Assembly: GCA_002917075.1 (NCBI GenBank) | Contig: NTMA01000028.1 | Span: 310,001 to 374,000, forward strand | Length of the DNA: 64,000 nt | Origin: Hawksworthiomyces lignivorus | Lineage: Eukaryota; Ascomycota; Sordariomycetes; Ophiostomatales; Ophiostomataceae | Reading direction: 5' to 3' | Part shown: positions 47,213-58,345 of the stretch, piece after piece | Layout of the letters: each line of letters begins with the position of its first letter | How positions within the stretch are numbered: position 1 is the stretch's first letter | Notes under the pieces: generated by a model | Seen by the model: only the letters and a program-made list of their open reading frames with translations | The model's database searches: none | Told to the model about the DNA's origin: nothing | Made by a program: the position numbers and the translations under genes

Positions 47213-48013
47213 ATGTATTCAGCCGCAGCACCAATTCCTCCACCTAAACCCAGCAGTCATGACACCAGTCGCAGAAACACACCAGCCGCAGCACAGTCTC
47301 CCCGAGCACTGCCCTTACCGGTAATGCCAACCGTCCAGTCCGAACCAATACCTCAAGCTCAGGCTGCCACATCGGATTCTATTCCAGACCCAGGAGAAAA
47401 CTGGATTCCAAAGCTTTTACGAGACAAATCGTGAGTGCCTGTCGCCGGTAAGAGTCAGTGTCCTCATGCATTCTAAGTAATCTAACTTGGCTTTCATGTG
47501 TGCATCCACAGAAAACAGGACCTTGTTGATATTATCGCATCCCCGGAGCTTCTGTCTTCGCTAACTCATTCATCCATTTCGATTCACTTTTCGTTGGCTG
47601 CTTCTAGTTCTGCGCTGCTGGCCGCACTGGACGAGAATATTGAGCTAACCAAGCATCTCCAGGAACTGGAGGCGCGGCTGGAGCATCAGAGGTCGGCCAC
47701 ACGGGCTCAGCTTTTGGGTGCCCACGCTCTCGAACGCACTTGGCGAGCTAAGCAAGCAGCTATGGACGCAACGCTGGCGCCTTTTGCCCCCGCCAGTCTT
47801 TACCAGCAACTAGCAGCAAGTGTTAACGAGCAAGAGCAAGTCTGCCAGGCACTGGAGGAGAGCTTTCTTGAGGGTGGTGGAGACGGGTTGCCGGCCAGCG
47901 AGCGTGAAACCACAGAATGGGTGCGGCGGTACCGTGAAGCGCGTAAACTGTACTACCTCAGACAGGAGCGAAAGGAGCGGTGGGACGAAGGCCGCGTGGG
48001 AGGATGGAGATAA
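47213..48013 (+). CDS. ESCRT-I subunit Vps37-like (MODR domain)
   Basis: Two exons, 47213-47430 and 47512-48013, give 239 aa. The N-terminal ~60 residues are Pro/Ser/Gln-rich. A Mod(r)/Vps37 region follows: KQDLVDIIASPELLSSLTHS, then a helical hairpin with EARLEHQRSATRAQLLGAHA and a C-terminal helix ending RREARKLYYLRQERKERW-like. Vps37 with Vps23, Vps28 and Mvb12 forms ESCRT-I for sorting ubiquitinated cargo at endosomes. An in-frame stop just before the ATG supports this start. The intron is GTGAGT...CACAG. Family assignment rests on pattern and position of the helices, so a profile search would help. Confidence 0.8.
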
Positions 48014-49556
48014 TTATTGAGATGAAAAGGCAGGGTAGCAATCACATAATAGAGATGCATGTGTGAGGTTGGCAGCGATAGGCAAGTCTGGAAGAAATAT
48101 AACGTGCATCCCTCTACAGAGGTGTGTAGAGATAGACAATGCTTCCTCTCTATGGCCATTAGCAATGCCCTTCCCAGCCGATAACAACGATGGGTACGTG
48201 CTAAGCATAAACAGGCGCGGAGCATATGTATCTCACAACTGACTCTTACTATCTAAAGAGAAATTTTAGTGAGAATTTGCCATAAGGTGAGCTTTTTAAC
48301 CTTTTTATCTCTCGGCATATTTATATATCTACAGATACAGCGACGGTAGAAAGTTGGCTCAGTGTAGAAATGTAGCTTAAAGATGCAGCAGAGAGATCTA
48401 TTTTCTCTTATGCACATGCTATGCATGCCATCAGGAGTGGGAGGATAGGGTATGGCAGAACAATAGCGTTTTAGTATGTTGTGTACTTTCCCAGAAGAGG
48501 CACCTGTCTTGATCTGCAGCGCGATGGTTATTAACCTAGGAAACTAATTAAAATGCCAGATATACACATAATTTCACTACTGGTTCTTGCTTCCACCAGC
48601 TTCCGTATACTGGGTTGTGGAGCCTCCTAGCATGCATGCACTTACGGACCACTACCAGAGAACATAAAGACGGAGTAAGACCAGCACAAGCGAACGTTCT
48701 ACGAAGACCGCACGTTTTGTCCAGGCTAACGTCGTTTGCGGAGGGAATCATGAAACAGAAGATAAGAGGTCATCTTTCTACCTTATCCTTGCTCCCTTTT
48801 TCTCTGGCGGCTTCTTGAAATACCTGTGCTAGGGATCACAGGCCAGGGCGGTGAGAATAGACTTCGTTTCTAGTACTTTCGCACCTTTGTCTGAAATATA
48901 TACCAGGGCACGCAATTGGATATTTCTACTTTGGATCTCCGTTATTATAATCATGGCAGAGTTTTAATTGGTATTGGACTAACAATTATACGCCGATGTG
49001 GTATACGACACAAGCAAAGTATAGACACCCATACCAGGCACAACGAGGTACAATGTAAGGATTGGCAAACTGAAAAAGGAAAGTCTGATACGTAGCAAAG
49101 GACAGGAAAAAATAAAATAAAAAGCAGAAAACGAGCATCTCGAATGCGCTTATAACTGGCCATTAAGATACAGTAGGCCGTTGACGTCATTTGAACCTAG
49201 TCCCTCACATCCAAAATGGATCTGGCGCTTCTATGTTAAACTACCTGAGGTAGGTATCAATCTATTTCAGCAGGCACTTCATGCCAATAGCTTCTCTGTC
49301 CTACTAGCTTATGCTTTGTCTAGACAAATAAAATGGTATGTGTCTCCATTCAGTTCTCACAACAAACGGTCAGCTCTTTCCTTTTTCGGTTCTCGGCTAG
49401 GCTGCCAATCACACAGTAGAAATCAAGGGAAAGTCGAAGAAACAAAGGAAAGAAGGAGACAAGTGGTTGGAAGCGAGAGAGTCACTTGTAGGGCGATTAC
49501 AGCATACGAGGGTTTATATTTCCACCCATCCTGTAACAAAGGGTCTACTGCAATTT
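48014..49556. other. 1.5-kb convergent region
   Basis: No supported gene between convergent stops. Longer than the other convergent spaces here. Confidence 0.5.
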
Positions 49557-50853
49557 TCATAAGAGGCTAAAGGGGCTTTTGGCCATTTCAGGACTACGAG
49601 GGCTCAGAGGCAGTGCAAATAATTCATCTTCTCCATCAGCCAAATCTCTGGAGTCACCTGCCATTCCTTCGGTAGGGTCGCCTTGGATGACTGCATCAAG
49701 AGAATAATGAACCCCGCTGAGTCGATCAGCGGGTGCATGCGAAATAACATGAGTATGAAAAGAGGCCGACTGTGTGAACGTAGAATCTGCAGTGTGAACA
49801 GAATGGATCGAATCTGTTGCAGCTCTGCTAGCTGAATAACGAAAGCGAAAAAAAAAAAAAAATTAGCGGTTGGATGGGAAATACGGGAGATTAGGCATGG
49901 AGCTACCACTCACCTTGTGATGCAACCGCAAGGTCTGTAGGTGACGTCGCCAGCTTCAATCCCTTTAATTTTTCACCTAGCTTCCCTCCTATTGTTGGCC
50001 TGGCCTTGGCTTGTATGGTTGAAGTCTCGGGACCCCGGTAGTTAAGAGCTTTCTCTTTGATGCCGAAAGGCTCACCAACGCCAAAGTGCTCGGATATCCA
50101 CTCATGCTCTCGAATCGCAATCTGCAATCCGATGCTTTCGCTATTTGCTTTCATCTCGGTCTCGATTTCGCTCTCCAAGTCCGCCAATCTCTGTATTGCC
50201 CACAGAGTGTGCAATACGCCTCGTTTTCTAGCGTTGTCGCTCTCTAACACCAAGTTGTCTGGATAGATGGCTGGCATGGGTTTTGTCCAGAGGACAACAT
50301 TATTGCTCTGGCTACCTGAGTGGATGCGGCTGATATTGACTAATGGTGGAACATGGGCACCTGGGGGGAGCAGAAAGTATACGCGCCTCGTATTGCTATC
50401 CTTCACATGGTCTTTGTTCCTATCGATAGCAGCGACTACAGTATAGTCTGACTTGCCATCCCATACGACACTCCAGTCGTTCGTTTCGTTTGATCCGTAA
50501 TCTTTTTGCGATTTGCTATCTTCAACAGAGCCAAGAATGCCTGTGGTAGCACTATGGGAGGCATCCGAGGCGGAGAGGCCAATGGCGCCAGCTTTCCCAC
50601 CAGTGGCAGATATGTCCCACTCCACCATGAGAATTTTGGTACCCTCGTTTCCTTTGCCGGACTCAAATTCGAAACGAGACAGCGCGAAGGTCGAGGATGG
50701 CGAGGTGGGAGTGTCAACCACATCAAGTTGATCAGGAATATTAGACGCTAGCGGCGTCATAAGAGGGCTAGCCTTTGACTGTAGCTCTGCCATGTCGGCC
50801 TCGTCCCCTGGAGTTAAAGGAAAAGTAAAGTGGGGAGGGACTTGCTTTGACAT
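49557..50853 (-). CDS. Conserved fungal protein of unknown function
   Basis: Two exons, 50853-49914 and 49831-49557, give 404 aa. The start PPHFTFPLTPGDEADM and the run SPLMTPLASNIPDQLD are Pro/Ser-rich. A folded-looking middle includes TRRVYFLLPPGAHVPPLVNIS and LHTLWAIQRLADLESEIETE, the latter helical. The tail ends in LFALPLSPRSPEMAKSPFS, whose SP repeats look like proline-directed kinase sites. I remember similar unnamed proteins in other Pezizomycotina, which supports the second exon. An unspliced read would end falsely at GEW right after the donor. No function known. Candidate CDK or MAPK target by its SP/TP sites, which is inference. Confidence 0.8.
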
Positions 50854-52036
50854 AACAAGAAGGCAAGTCAGGTAGGAGGGAAAGGACCTGGGCCGGAAAG
50901 AGTATTAATTTCGGAAACGAGAGTTTAAGAGGCGAAAAAGAACCAAGACTACTAGCTTGGATTAAAAAGTAACAGATCGAGAAGAGTGAATCGATTTAGT
51001 ATTTCGTGGTGTGTCTGAATCTCCCAGTGATGGCAGAAGCGTGCGTATGTCAGATCTGGATTCCAGTTGAGACAATGATCAAATGAAAAGAGTGCCAGAA
51101 GTCCATAGAGTCGTAGCAGCAGGGGTGCCTGGCTTGCGGCAGAGAACAAAATGAAATGACTCGTCTGCAATGGTAATCTTACGGCGTGTGCTGGCCTGTA
51201 TGAGCGAAGAATAATATAAATGAGGAGCGTGACACTGAGAAATAGAGGAATGAGAAGAAGAGAGTGGATGCTTCAAACATGCCCCTACAAAAGAGAAGCA
51301 AATAAAGAGGAGAACATAGAATAGAAAGATTCTAAACAGCATGAAGGTGCCGCAGAACTGTCCGACAAACTGCACATTGTGCGGCGGAAGAAGAAGAAAA
51401 TACGTACAAATTTTTCCAGAAGAGAGGCAAAATCAAGACCAAATCTACTGTAGATGAACCAACCCGAGCGACGGAGCGGTGCCTGTTGCTCGGCGAGGCT
51501 GAGGAGAGAGGTATGGGGAATGTTAGATAGCACCTGTGCGCCGGCTATTCTTGGTTGTCTGGGTATAATCATGGTTATTGTTGTTCTACCATAAAGAGGA
51601 GGAAACTTTCAAAGGGACTCAAAGAAAATGAGCAGTTGTACGAAGACGACACATGCATCTTACATTGGGAATGTTGTTGGTAGAAAGATAATAGGAAGCA
51701 ACACAGAACTACCTAGAGGGAAAGAGATAATAAACTGAAGGCGAAAGATGCGAACACTAGGGATGGCGAAAGCGACAGTGACGGCAGCAGAACTCTTCCC
51801 CGTTCCGTTGGAACAACCCGATCGAATATGTGCGACAAGGAATTATACGCAAGCAGTGGGGAGTATGGGAGAATGTGCAAAGAAGGACACGAAAGTAGAG
51901 GACTTCGTAGAGCGAATTATGCAAAGAAAATGCAGGGGGATAATGCAGTTAGAATATAGAATAGTTACTTTTCTATCGGGTTTGAGAGAGTAAAAGTGAG
52001 TGCTTGGTCCTTTTTTCCTCTTGAGATCGATCTTTG

Positions 52037-52045
52037 TACGGAGTA
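52037..52045. repeat. Dispersed 9-bp motif TACGGAGTA
   Basis: Exact copy in the large spacer. Confidence 0.5.
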
Positions 52046-52865
52046 AGTCGTGGTAGGATTAAGTATAAACGGATAAAATACAAGACAAGGCAATCCAGTG
52101 CACAACAGATTTCCGGATGGCCAAATAACTTCATATGGTCTTTGCATGAATTCCCTTGCTATAAGCAGTTCGGGTTTCGTAGGGGCTTTTGTCAAATATT
52201 TGGTGGTAGTTGTGGCGATAAAGGAAAATATCTAAAAATAGAACAAGAGATACATAAGGAAGCTGGTGTGTTGAACTCTCAGGGACAGCAGAAAATGTCG
52301 GATTTGTGGTTCTGTTCCTCGAGGAGAATGACTAACTACTTGTGACGGTGCATGCGCATAATAAAATATGAGAAGCTGATCTGAAGAAGAGAAATAATTT
52401 CAGGCACTAGAATGCCATGCTAACCAAAGACGCAACAGCAGGAGAAAGAGGAATGCGTATGCTGCGTACAACACCATTAGCTAGGAGGAACAAAATAGCG
52501 ATGGGAGGAACAAATTAGGCGAGAGGAATCGCCCGGGTGAGGGGAGAAAAGGTAACGGCAGAAAAACGATGGCGCATCAACGTCAATGAAATTGGAGGAG
52601 CTTTGATGTCTGAAGGGGAACTTGTGCATTTGAATCACGTGGTGCAGGTGAAAACAGGCACTGATTTGAGGACTACGTTAGAGATGTAATTAATCACATG
52701 ACTAGAATTTTGAGTACGAGTATAAGCATATTATGCACGTACACACGTCGCTGGCTGGCCGCAAACCATACACGTACACTTTGGTGCACTGGTTACATTT
52801 TAGATTATCACACGAGCTTACTGGGTATAGGTCAGCTTTCTTTGTCCTTGTTGCGCACTGGTCTA

Positions 52866-52884
52866 AATACTCGTACGGAGTATT
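52866..52884. repeat. Palindrome containing TACGGAGTA
   Basis: AATACTC and GAGTATT arms (7 bp each) around GTACG. The TACGGAGTA motif (52874-52882) lies within it. Confidence 0.6.
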
Positions 52885-55800
52885 GCGGGCTTAATTTCTG
52901 CACCCGTCGCTGTTCGTGACACTTCTAGGCTCCTTTAATGTAATAGCACGCGTCGGGCTGCGGAAATAGTCCGTTCTCCACCACTGCCACGTTCTTGAGG
53001 CAACTAGAGGTACGCTCTAGCGTCTTTAATAGAAACATTAATGGGTTCAGGCTAGACTGGATCTGGAAAAGGCGCCGCGATCCAGTGGTGTGAACCTGTA
53101 CTATCTTCTGGTATCTTGTGCTGCTCCATACCGATGCAGCGGCGGAAGTGCCTGTTTCGTCGAAAGCTGGCGGAGCAATGTCAGCGTGGTAATGTTGCGC
53201 CGGACCCGATGCGTTTTCAAAAATGCTCCAGCATTAATGTGGAAGCCGGGTTTAGAGCGAGAACAAATGCTTCGCCTTGCTTGGAAATGGACTCGTACGT
53301 GTATTCTCTGTTAGTTGCCCAGAGCCTGATTCTCTGTGTATATAACATTTAAGCGGCTCTTTAGTATTTGGCATGGGTATATGATTTATCTACACCATAT
53401 TTCGCAGTCGCACGCGCAGGAATATGATTTTCCACTTTGTGCGTTAAGTGCGACTGAGGATAAGATCGCGATCGCAAGCCGCATAAGAGCCGCAGACCAG
53501 CAAGTATATGATCAAATCACAACGAAAAGGTTCTGGTCAGAAAGTTACTAGGTCAAATACGGAATACATACAGGACAGTTACCATGTACTCGTGTGAACA
53601 GTTGCCCATCACCGAGCAGAAGATGATGTCACGTAAAGCTTTGTGGTTCTTGTGCGCCGTAATTCCACAGTCCAGTTTATCCCGGGCAGTTCTGGCCACG
53701 ACAATCCGTTTATGAGGCACTATGAGGCAGCTAACGTGGTTTCTGTACCCGTAATATGCAATACGCATACGCTCTGTAATACGTCATACATCTTTGCAAG
53801 ACAATTCACACGCTGAGCGAGCGGAGCAATGCGGCCGACGCAACATGCTACATTTCGCTGGCAGACCGCAGAATAGGAATTCAACCAGAACTGAGTACGA
53901 ACACTCGATGTGCCAATAGCATGCGACAGCCTTAAACACTTTCACAGAGAAATGAGTAGAAGAGATTTGTATGCTCCTGGTGTTATTTGTTTCCCTTTAA
54001 ATCTAGTTTGCTATTTAGTCCAGCTTGCTACAATGTATGAGTACAATTTTGTAGCTCGTGTATCAGTTGTTGCCTCGAGGAAGTCTGCTGTGGGTAAACC
54101 AATGAACTGCTCGTTGAAACAAGCACCGAGAAGTGTAGGAGGATTTAAAGAGATTGCAGCGATGGTGACTGGTAATAAAAAGAACAGAAAAGAGAAGACA
54201 TAGGCGGCGAGTGCTCCAACGAATAGTTACGAAACGTAGTCATGAGATAGGAGATACAAGCCAGAAAAAGAGAATCTTGAACACTAATGGAAATGCTGCA
54301 ACAATCTGCAAACACTACTCTATATACCACCAGTCCCCTGGCTAACCTATCAGTGGATTATTCATTGTTGCGTAATAAGAGCGTTGCACATACGTGTACA
54401 ACACGTACCTCGCTGCGATATGAATGGTGGTTTTCTCGTCTGCTTGTGGATCAGAGAAGGCTCACATTTTCTGCTTGTTCTAGTATCTTCTGGCAACTTT
54501 GATTGCGGCAAATGCTGCCGGGTTCTTGGCCTACGTTTTCTAGTAGCTGTGGTTGGTACGTTTGGAATAGTTATGGTCTGTGAGTAGCCTGTGCATTGTA
54601 CCGAATATGTAGAGCATAGTTTATAAAGGACTAATTTCACAGCCTCGCTTTCATGTAATCGACTTCTTAGGCATAAATGTTCTGTTTGTGCATTGTTTAG
54701 TGAGACTGACGTCCTCAGGATATAATTGTCTGTTCAAGAGCTTTCGTCACAAGTAAATAGCTAAAGTGTATTAGATTCCTTTTTATTATCCCCTCGTCTT
54801 TTTTGACAGTCTGCTGGCCACTTCATATTATAGGGACATCTTACCTGTATGTATATGCAAGAGCAAACACGCAACAAGATGAAGATTTGAGAATATTTCA
54901 AGGATATTATAATTATACACCACACTGCTCTACTGTGTTCGTGATACTCTCGACATTAGGCCTACGCCAGTATCTCGCTGCTCGCAGTGAGGTAACAACG
55001 TTCTTAGAGCTGTGCTGTCTGGTAATAAGTTGTGGCATTGTCTTCGTTTTGCTCTAAATTCGGTCTTTTCTTTTCATTGTTCTTTTGATTTTTCTAAGAT
55101 TCTTTAAATAAAAAAAAACCGAGGTGCTATTGGCATTTGTTGTTCTGTGCCATCTCCTGCATTTTCAAAATTGCATGAATCAGAGGTTTTGCTTGTGGCC
55201 TAACACCTTCTCTCGCAACCCAAGCCCCTAATACGAGTATTCTGTTCCTGTTGTCCTTTGAGTAGTGGGATCTGCTTCACACATTAGTGTAAGACTTAGC
55301 TGAGACATGCCCATGCTTTTGTTATTAGTGCATTTGTTTACAAGGTCGCTAGAATCGGATTGTATAGGTATTATGATACTTTTAGGGGGAAAGGTATACC
55401 GGCCAATTCTTTTTGCATTCAGTAAATTCGACGTTGAGAGATCAGCGACTAACTCTACTTTAACTACTTTTCTACTGTGCTAACCGCACCATCTGTCGCT
55501 CTCACTATATATTGTAACCATGGGTCGGTAGATTGTGATCCCCCGGAGAAGGCAGATAGTAATTGCCGTTGTTTCTGTTCATTTCCATTCATGCGCTCAA
55601 CACGCACTTAGAGCACAAGACTGGAAATTTATGTTGTACCAAAAGAGGAAGATGTAGTGCCACGTATATACATAACAATTTGGCTTTTAAGCAAACAAAG
55701 CTTTAAACATGTTGTCAGTGCAAGTGTGCTTTTGGCTACTTGCACACTAGTAATTGATATCCCCTTCATTGACATCTGACTAGGGCCGGACCAACACTCA

Positions 55801-56621
55801 CCTCTCCGGCGTCTCTGCGGTCATTCCAGCCGAGCCGATCGGCCACCAAAGGAAACGAGAAGAAGGAGACGACAAAAATAAACAAACACTCATGATATAG
55901 CATTTAATGATAGAAACAAACAATCGGCTGTTTGGAATCTCATCTTCTTGTAGCAACTTAAACGAAGACGCTGACGGTCCCGCTGAGAGCATGATTTTAC
56001 TTGCCACTACAGCAGCAAGCGTACTTGTAAAACGTGCTCCAAGTTATGGCACAGTCCACGTAGGCATTTTTCGTGCATATAATTCTCTTTGGAAGATATT
56101 TTCTGCATGGGTACCACAAAAACAAGCCTCGCAAAACAGGCAATGCGCCGTTTACCTCTCTTTCTAGCTCTAACCCTTTGCAGTATATCGTGCTTCAGTC
56201 TAGCAATATATTGTATTCTTATTAAGCGAAAGACTGAATTGAGATAACAAGTTGTTCTGTAGTTTGGAACATGAAAATTTAGTAAAAAGACTACACTGTG
56301 TACTGCAGTAGACATGCCCATTGCATAGTCCGTGTGCATACAGTGCACATATATTACGTTCTTTCGTTCGCATTTCACCCAAACTGAACTCTAATTGGTT
56401 ACGGCTAAATTACGACCTGCGTACAGAGAACGTGTGGCAGTATTGAGCAGGTGCTTCTTGAGGTACTCGAGACTTTCAAGATGGACCGATTTCAGAGTCC
56501 TTCGCGCACCGTTCTGAACCACACCAGTAAAACTCGGTGAAATACAAGTGGTATATGGCCCTTGTTTCGAGGTCAAAGCGAAATCGCAGCATTTCGTCAT
56601 GAGTTCTAAACAGTATTCCTG

Positions 56622-56639
56622 CCAGTAGGTGCCTACTGG
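56622..56639. repeat. 18-bp inverted repeat
   Basis: CCAGTAGG and CCTACTGG arms around TG: perfect 8-bp arms. Confidence 0.6.
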
Positions 56640-57128
56640 TATACATAGAGAGGCATCAAGAAGGTACTATATACTTCATCTTACAATCGGCTGTACTTCC
56701 AAGCAGGGCCGAAAGCCGTCCGTCGCGAGAAGGAGGGAAGGCGCGACAAGGGGTGCACCACGGAGGCAGCGACTCCTCACATAACATTGGAGTACCTAAA
56801 TTGATAATATAATAGTACTTCAAAATTGCTGATAAATATATACACTACTATGTATTAATTTAACATGTTTGGGGCTTTCCTGTGTACTCCGTGCAAAAAA
56901 GACCCGCCAATGGCCGAACCTTTGCCTATAGACATCTGCCCCGACAGGCTCCCCACTATTACGCCGGCCAAACCGCCGTAGCCACCCATCCTCAAAGTCC
57001 ATTTGCCCATGGGTTTTTGTCCCTTTCGTTCTCTCCCCTCTCCATTTTCCTCGTCCTCCTACCCCATCCCCATCACTCCCCATCACACCCCTTTTCACTT
57101 CTGCGTCAAAGTAGGCTTAAATATATGG

Positions 57129-57137
57129 TACTCCGTA
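57129..57137. repeat. Dispersed 9-bp motif TACTCCGTA
   Basis: Followed within 20 bp by a near copy (GTACTCCATA). Confidence 0.5.
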
Positions 57138-58102
57138 TTGTAACGTACTCCATACTTGCAATTCTGCGCTGCTACGCGGTCCTTTGATAGCATTATACTT
57201 CGTTCTTAAGGTTCTACTAGTACACACCATCCCACACTGATGCATTACCCACTGAAGCCTGCTGTAAGCTACTTAGAAGTACACGTACAAAAGAAATCCA
57301 CCCCCTTCCCCTCCCCCCAAATCCGCCGAAGAGATTCAACGAGACCCGCTTCCGGCCCTTTACAAGCCCACTCTCCCTGGGGTGCGCGAGGAAGCCCTCC
57401 CGTATGTTGTACCTAACTAACTAGATACACACCCGTCCGCCGGCTGTCTCTGCTCACGCCTTCTTGTTCTTCGCCTGATGAAAGAGTGACCACCCCAAAA
57501 GGGCAGGGTGCCGCTACCATTTTCGTATTTTCTCTCTTTTCCTTTCCAACAGCCGTTTCCCCTTCTCCATCTCTTTTCCTGTTCCTATCTCTTTCTTTTA
57601 CCGTCTCCTTTTCGCACGTCTATTTTCTTCATACTTCTCTTTCCATCCCTTCTCATTTTACTATTACATTCCTTAATCGTCATCTATCCTCGCAACAAAC
57701 ATAACATCTCCAAATTCTCGCAGTTACATACGAAAAAGAAAACAGGTACTGGCGAAACCGAACACGCACGCGCGCACGCTCTAGACGAGATAGCCGACAA
57801 TTCTTTGACCGCGCTGTCTTTGCTCGTCTCGAACTTCATTTTAATCTCACTCCAGAGTCGCGTCCTGCTGTGACATCTCGTTTGGCTATATTTTTTATTA
57901 TTATTGTTTTGGCGAGCTTCATTTTTTTCCAGTCATTTCTATCTTGACTCTCGATTCCCACCTCTTACCTTTCTCTTCAACTATTCATTCGCCCAGAATT
58001 TGATTTCGCCTGTCGATATTTGGAACTATAAAGACATCAATCAGGCACCCTAGCAAGCCAGAGGACAATCTGGCGTATTAGCCTGCATTTTCCTTTTGAA
58101 CA

Positions 58103-58108
58103 ACGCGT
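58103..58108. promoter_or_regulatory. ACGCGT box upstream of the F-box gene
   Basis: ACGCGT about 240 bp before the start codon. May be chance; the gene is not a known G1/S gene. Confidence 0.2.
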
Positions 58109-58345
58109 TTCTTCTTTCCCCAACGCACCGATCACCAACGCGGTAACACGATTGTAGCGGACCTTTGTTGCATATGATGGCAGTCTTATCATGAGCGAAC
58201 GAACAATACGCATCGCTTAGCATCTCACAATAGATCGGGAAGAAGGGCTTGATTGGAGGGGTAGCGGTGCCATTGTGTTGAAAGAAAACCACTCACGGGG
58301 GGCAGTGCTGTGACGCCAATTTTTTGGACTCACATCACGTCCATC

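Larger units (their letters stand above)
50854..58345. other. 7.5-kb gene-poor divergent spacer
   Basis: The largest non-coding stretch in the window, between divergent starts. No confident gene, AT-rich. Holds three TACGGAGTA-type motifs (52037, 52874, 57129), an isolated ACGCGT (52948), two short palindromes, a pyrimidine-rich leader (about 57500-57700), and a weak spliced-ORF candidate at 51079-51572 (minus). Confidence 0.5.

Noticed and set aside
35449..50853. Secondary-metabolite or other functional gene cluster
   Set aside because: No PKS, NRPS, terpene synthase, P450 or transporter genes. Neighbours have unrelated housekeeping roles.
51079..51180. Resemblance of a segment (TRRKITIADESFHFVL) to the TAF13/Spt3 histone-fold helix
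   Set aside because: No upstream PLPETxxVLDEI-type helix could be found in any frame, so this is likely coincidence.
50854..58345. Transposon or retroelement in the large spacer
   Set aside because: No long direct or inverted terminal repeats, and no reverse transcriptase, integrase or transposase motifs seen in any frame. The short palindromes at 52866 and 56622 are too small to define an element.
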